DNA from: Zasmidium citrigriseum
Taxonomy: Eukaryota; Ascomycota; Dothideomycetes; Mycosphaerellales; Mycosphaerellaceae
Reading direction: 5' to 3'
Length of the DNA: 64,000 nt
NCBI GenBank assembly: GCA_002786025.1
Contig: NHNW01000034.1
Span: forward strand, 1-64,000
This document shows, one piece after another, positions 61,573 to 64,000 of this stretch; position 1 is the first letter of the stretch; the number at the start of each line of letters is the position of its first letter. The notes beneath the pieces were generated by a model. That model saw only the letters and a list, made by a program, of their open reading frames with translations. It searched no databases and had not been told where the DNA came from. Position numbers and translations under genes: made by a program.

Positions 61573-63948
61573 ATGCTGAGAAAGGTGGTCAAGGCGACCT
61601 ATGACGGTACGCATTCCATCCCGAGAGCAGCTTCATCAGCAGGCGCTGGCGATGGGAACCATGAAGTCCCCTCATCTCCGCCTTCCGAGGTCTCTACCGA
61701 AAAGACCTCAGAGACTCGAGAGAAAGCATTTGTGTACGACGAACCAAAGCCGTTCCTCTACCGCCTCTTTCAGCTGGACCTGCCGGCGGGAGATGGTGAG
61801 GAGGAGGAGCTTCTCTCTGGCCGAATCGCGTCATTCACCTTCGATGGAGACATCACCGAATACTTTCACACTTTCGGAGCTGCGATTCGTGAGGACAGAC
61901 GCAAGATCATGAAGGCGCTCTCGGGGACTGATGGATACATTGCCGTCTCGTATTCGTGGGGCACATCTCCAGATCGCTGGCCCCTGTATCTCCGCACGGT
62001 CTCGTGCTTCCTTGATGAGAAAGGTCAAGTCACGACAGACAGTGAGCCAGAGCGCCATGGATATGTCTGGATTACTCCAAGTGCGAGGTCATTCCTGCTG
62101 GAGATGCGACGGCAACGAGAGCAACGCTTCATGTGGATCGATGCCATTTGCATTCAGCAGACTTCAGAGCTCGACAAAGCGAATCAAATCCCGTACATGA
62201 GAGAGCTGTATGCCAGCGCTGAGGTGGTGTATGTATGGCTGGGCGAATCCAAGGCGAACGAACAGATGGCACTAGCAATGATGCCAAATGTGACAGAGAA
62301 GTTGAAGATCTGCCAGCCAGCGAACCACGACAGCTTAGAAGCTGCTTTCGAAGAAGTTGGACTGCCTGAGCCGGAACACGCCTTGTGGAGGGCGTATGCC
62401 AGTATCTTGACTCGCGACTGGTGGTCGAGACTCTGGACCTTTCAAGAGCTGGCCATGGCAGACGAGATGAAGAACGCAATCGAATACGAGCTCCTGTACA
62501 AGGCCCCGAATGCTTTCGTATGGTGTGGTAAGACCAGTACTCGATGGGATGGCTTTGACTTCTTTGCCGAAGCGTTGAGTGCCACCGGGCTCAAGACCTG
62601 GATCATTACCGGGCAACAAGAAATCGTCTGGGATCATCTTCACGGTCTGGATGCTATATCTGAGGTGCGGACTGGCAGAGAGAGCTTGCTGCGGTATGGG
62701 TGGGGTTGCAGCCTTTCAGCATTGCTCGTGGCCACGAGAAGACGACAGGCTCGAAATCCCGTGGACATGGTCTGGGGAATGTATGCACTTCTTGACAAGG
62801 CTGCTCGCAAAGAACTTGCGCTGGACAGAACCATGTCGGCACAAGACGTCTTCATCTGCTTTGCGAAACACTACATTCGCAACGAGGTCAAGGAATGCCT
62901 TCTCAATCATGTCACCACATGTGAAAAGCTACCTGGCCTTCCGTCGTGGTGTCCTGACTTCTCCTCTCGCGAGGAGACCACATCAATCGGCACCCGCTGG
63001 TTTGGCCATTATCAAGAAAGCCCATGGCTTAAGGCTCAGTTGCCGTGTGCTGGCTTCCAAAAGAAGGGCCCATGGTCTCTTCCACGCAGTCGAGCCTACT
63101 ACGCGAAATACGTTGGCAATGCCTTGCAAGGCAAGCATTCGCTAAGTGGCCTGTATGCGACCAACAACCCTCGCCAGATCTCGCTCATCCCCAGAACGAA
63201 TGCTATCCGGGCGAGTGGCATTCATATTGACACTGTTGTGGAGGTCGTTGAATGCAACCCGAGCGCCGAGTCGGCATCGTTCTTGTCTTACAACAGCATT
63301 CAGGAGACTTCGTCTTGGGATCAGTCCTGCTTCTCCCTTGCCAAGCGTACGATGGCCTCTACTGACACCATGAGCACCTCTAAATCCAAGTATGATCTTT
63401 ATGCTCGCACACTCACAGCAAACCGTGTGGTCGCCACCTTCACTGAGACTCCTCCGCCCACTGAGACGTGGACTGAAGCAATTAAGAACGATTTGACATT
63501 TGCATCTGATGCGAAATCTCATCATGAGATCGTTTACGACCGAGAAGTGAAAATCGACTTCGCCGAGCCGTACCTTGCATTTCGCAAGTTCATGGAAACC
63601 ACCCTCGACGTTGGTGAATCGATTTCACCGAAAGGCAATCTCGAACCATCAGCCCATAAGTTCTCTAGATGTCTGCATACAATGAGTCGCAGAAGGCGTT
63701 TCTTTGCCACGAAAGCTGGAAGAATCGGCATGGGGCCGTCTGACACGGAGCCGGGAGATAAAGTTGTCATCATCTTCTACTGCCCAACGCCATATGTCAT
63801 TCGACCCTCCGATGCGGGTCAAGATCACAAAGGTCTTTCGCAATGGAATTTCGTGGGGGAAGCGTATGTCAATGGCCTGATGTATGGAGAGGCTTTGAAG
63901 ATGTTCGACGATGGCAAGGTTCCGGAAACGCAATGGGACATTTATTGA
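61573..63948 (+). CDS. HET-domain protein (heterokaryon incompatibility type)
   Basis: A single frame of 791 residues from the ATG at 61573 to TGA/TAA-type stop at 63946-63948. About 120 N-terminal residues are partly disordered and acidic. The HET domain follows with its three conserved blocks: GYIAVSYSWGT (121-131), RFMWIDAICIQQTSELDKAN (185-204) and PYMRELYASAEVVYVWLGES (207-226), then WWSRLWTFQELAMAD. A further region, NPVDMVWGMYALLDKAAR, is usual in larger members. HET proteins act in allorecognition: when triggered by an incompatible partner they cause cell death at fusion. The C-terminal about 400 residues have no recognised domain (no NACHT or WD repeats). The gene is intact and fully inside the window; its partner, if any, is not evident here. 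Confidence 0.93.
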   Translation: MLRKVVKATYDGTHSIPRAASSAGAGDGNHEVPSSPPSEVSTEKTSETREKAFVYDEPKPFLYRLFQLDLPAGDGEEEELLSGRIASFTFDGDITEYFHTFGAAIREDRRKIMKALSGTDGYIAVSYSWGTSPDRWPLYLRTVSCFLDEKGQVTTDSEPERHGYVWITPSARSFLLEMRRQREQRFMWIDAICIQQTSELDKANQIPYMRELYASAEVVYVWLGESKANEQMALAMMPNVTEKLKICQPANHDSLEAAFEEVGLPEPEHALWRAYASILTRDWWSRLWTFQELAMADEMKNAIEYELLYKAPNAFVWCGKTSTRWDGFDFFAEALSATGLKTWIITGQQEIVWDHLHGLDAISEVRTGRESLLRYGWGCSLSALLVATRRRQARNPVDMVWGMYALLDKAARKELALDRTMSAQDVFICFAKHYIRNEVKECLLNHVTTCEKLPGLPSWCPDFSSREETTSIGTRWFGHYQESPWLKAQLPCAGFQKKGPWSLPRSRAYYAKYVGNALQGKHSLSGLYATNNPRQISLIPRTNAIRASGIHIDTVVEVVECNPSAESASFLSYNSIQETSSWDQSCFSLAKRTMASTDTMSTSKSKYDLYARTLTANRVVATFTETPPPTETWTEAIKNDLTFASDAKSHHEIVYDREVKIDFAEPYLAFRKFMETTLDVGESISPKGNLEPSAHKFSRCLHTMSRRRRFFATKAGRIGMGPSDTEPGDKVVIIFYCPTPYVIRPSDAGQDHKGLSQWNFVGEAYVNGLMYGEALKMFDDGKVPETQWDIY

Positions 63949-64000
63949 GCATTCGACCAGTAATGGCGGAATTCGGAAACGTCAGGATGAACCACGATCC

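Overview
This window looks like nuclear DNA of a filamentous ascomycete. The genes have short introns (43-62 bp) with GT-AG ends and CTGAC/CTAAC-type branch points, the gene content is typical of moulds (peroxin, Ndc80, HET, laccase, GH31, GH43), and there are large blocks with the signature of repeat-induced point mutation (RIP). The style suggests a Dothideomycete, but that placement is inference. No rRNA, tRNA, CRISPR array or prokaryotic operon was seen.

Layout. (1) 1-16740 is an AT-rich repeat block in which CpA and TpG are almost absent, so it has essentially no ATG and no coding capacity. (2) 16741-24280 is an island of ordinary base composition with no gene I can defend. Its right part carries a decayed dispersed repeat encoding GFxWLP-like peptides. 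(3) 24281-26428 is a second RIP-degraded element of about 2.1 kb, flanked by imperfect inverted repeats whose mismatches in the 32-nt core are all transitions. (4) From 26.9 kb to the right end the DNA is gene-dense.

Genes, left to right: a small PPxY membrane protein (+), a cytochrome P450 (+), two small hydrophobic proteins of unknown function (+), a disordered Ser/Pro-rich protein (+), the TFIIH subunit Tfb2 (-), the kinetochore protein Ndc80 (-), the peroxin Pex14 (+), an acyltransferase-3 membrane enzyme (+), a Cys-containing single-pass membrane protein with acidic repeats (+), an MFS sugar transporter (-), a secreted GH43 arabinan-active enzyme (+), a secreted multicopper oxidase/laccase (-), a Baeyer-Villiger-type flavin monooxygenase (-), a secreted Cys-rich, probably GPI-anchored protein with a Kex2 site and two 89-residue repeats (+), an alpha/beta hydrolase of the proline iminopeptidase type (+), a secreted GH31 alpha-glucosidase (+), a dienelactone hydrolase (-) and a HET-domain protein (+).

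Functional reading. The 30-38 kb stretch is housekeeping: transcription/repair, chromosome segregation and peroxisome import. The 43-60 kb stretch is rich in secreted polysaccharide- and phenol-active proteins plus a sugar transporter, as expected for growth on plant material. The transporter and the GH43 gene are divergent across a 770 bp promoter region. No polyketide synthase or NRPS is present, so the P450 and the monooxygenase are not part of a classical cluster inside this window. Exon structures were worked out by eye from splice signals, reading-frame continuity and family motifs; they have not been checked against transcripts.
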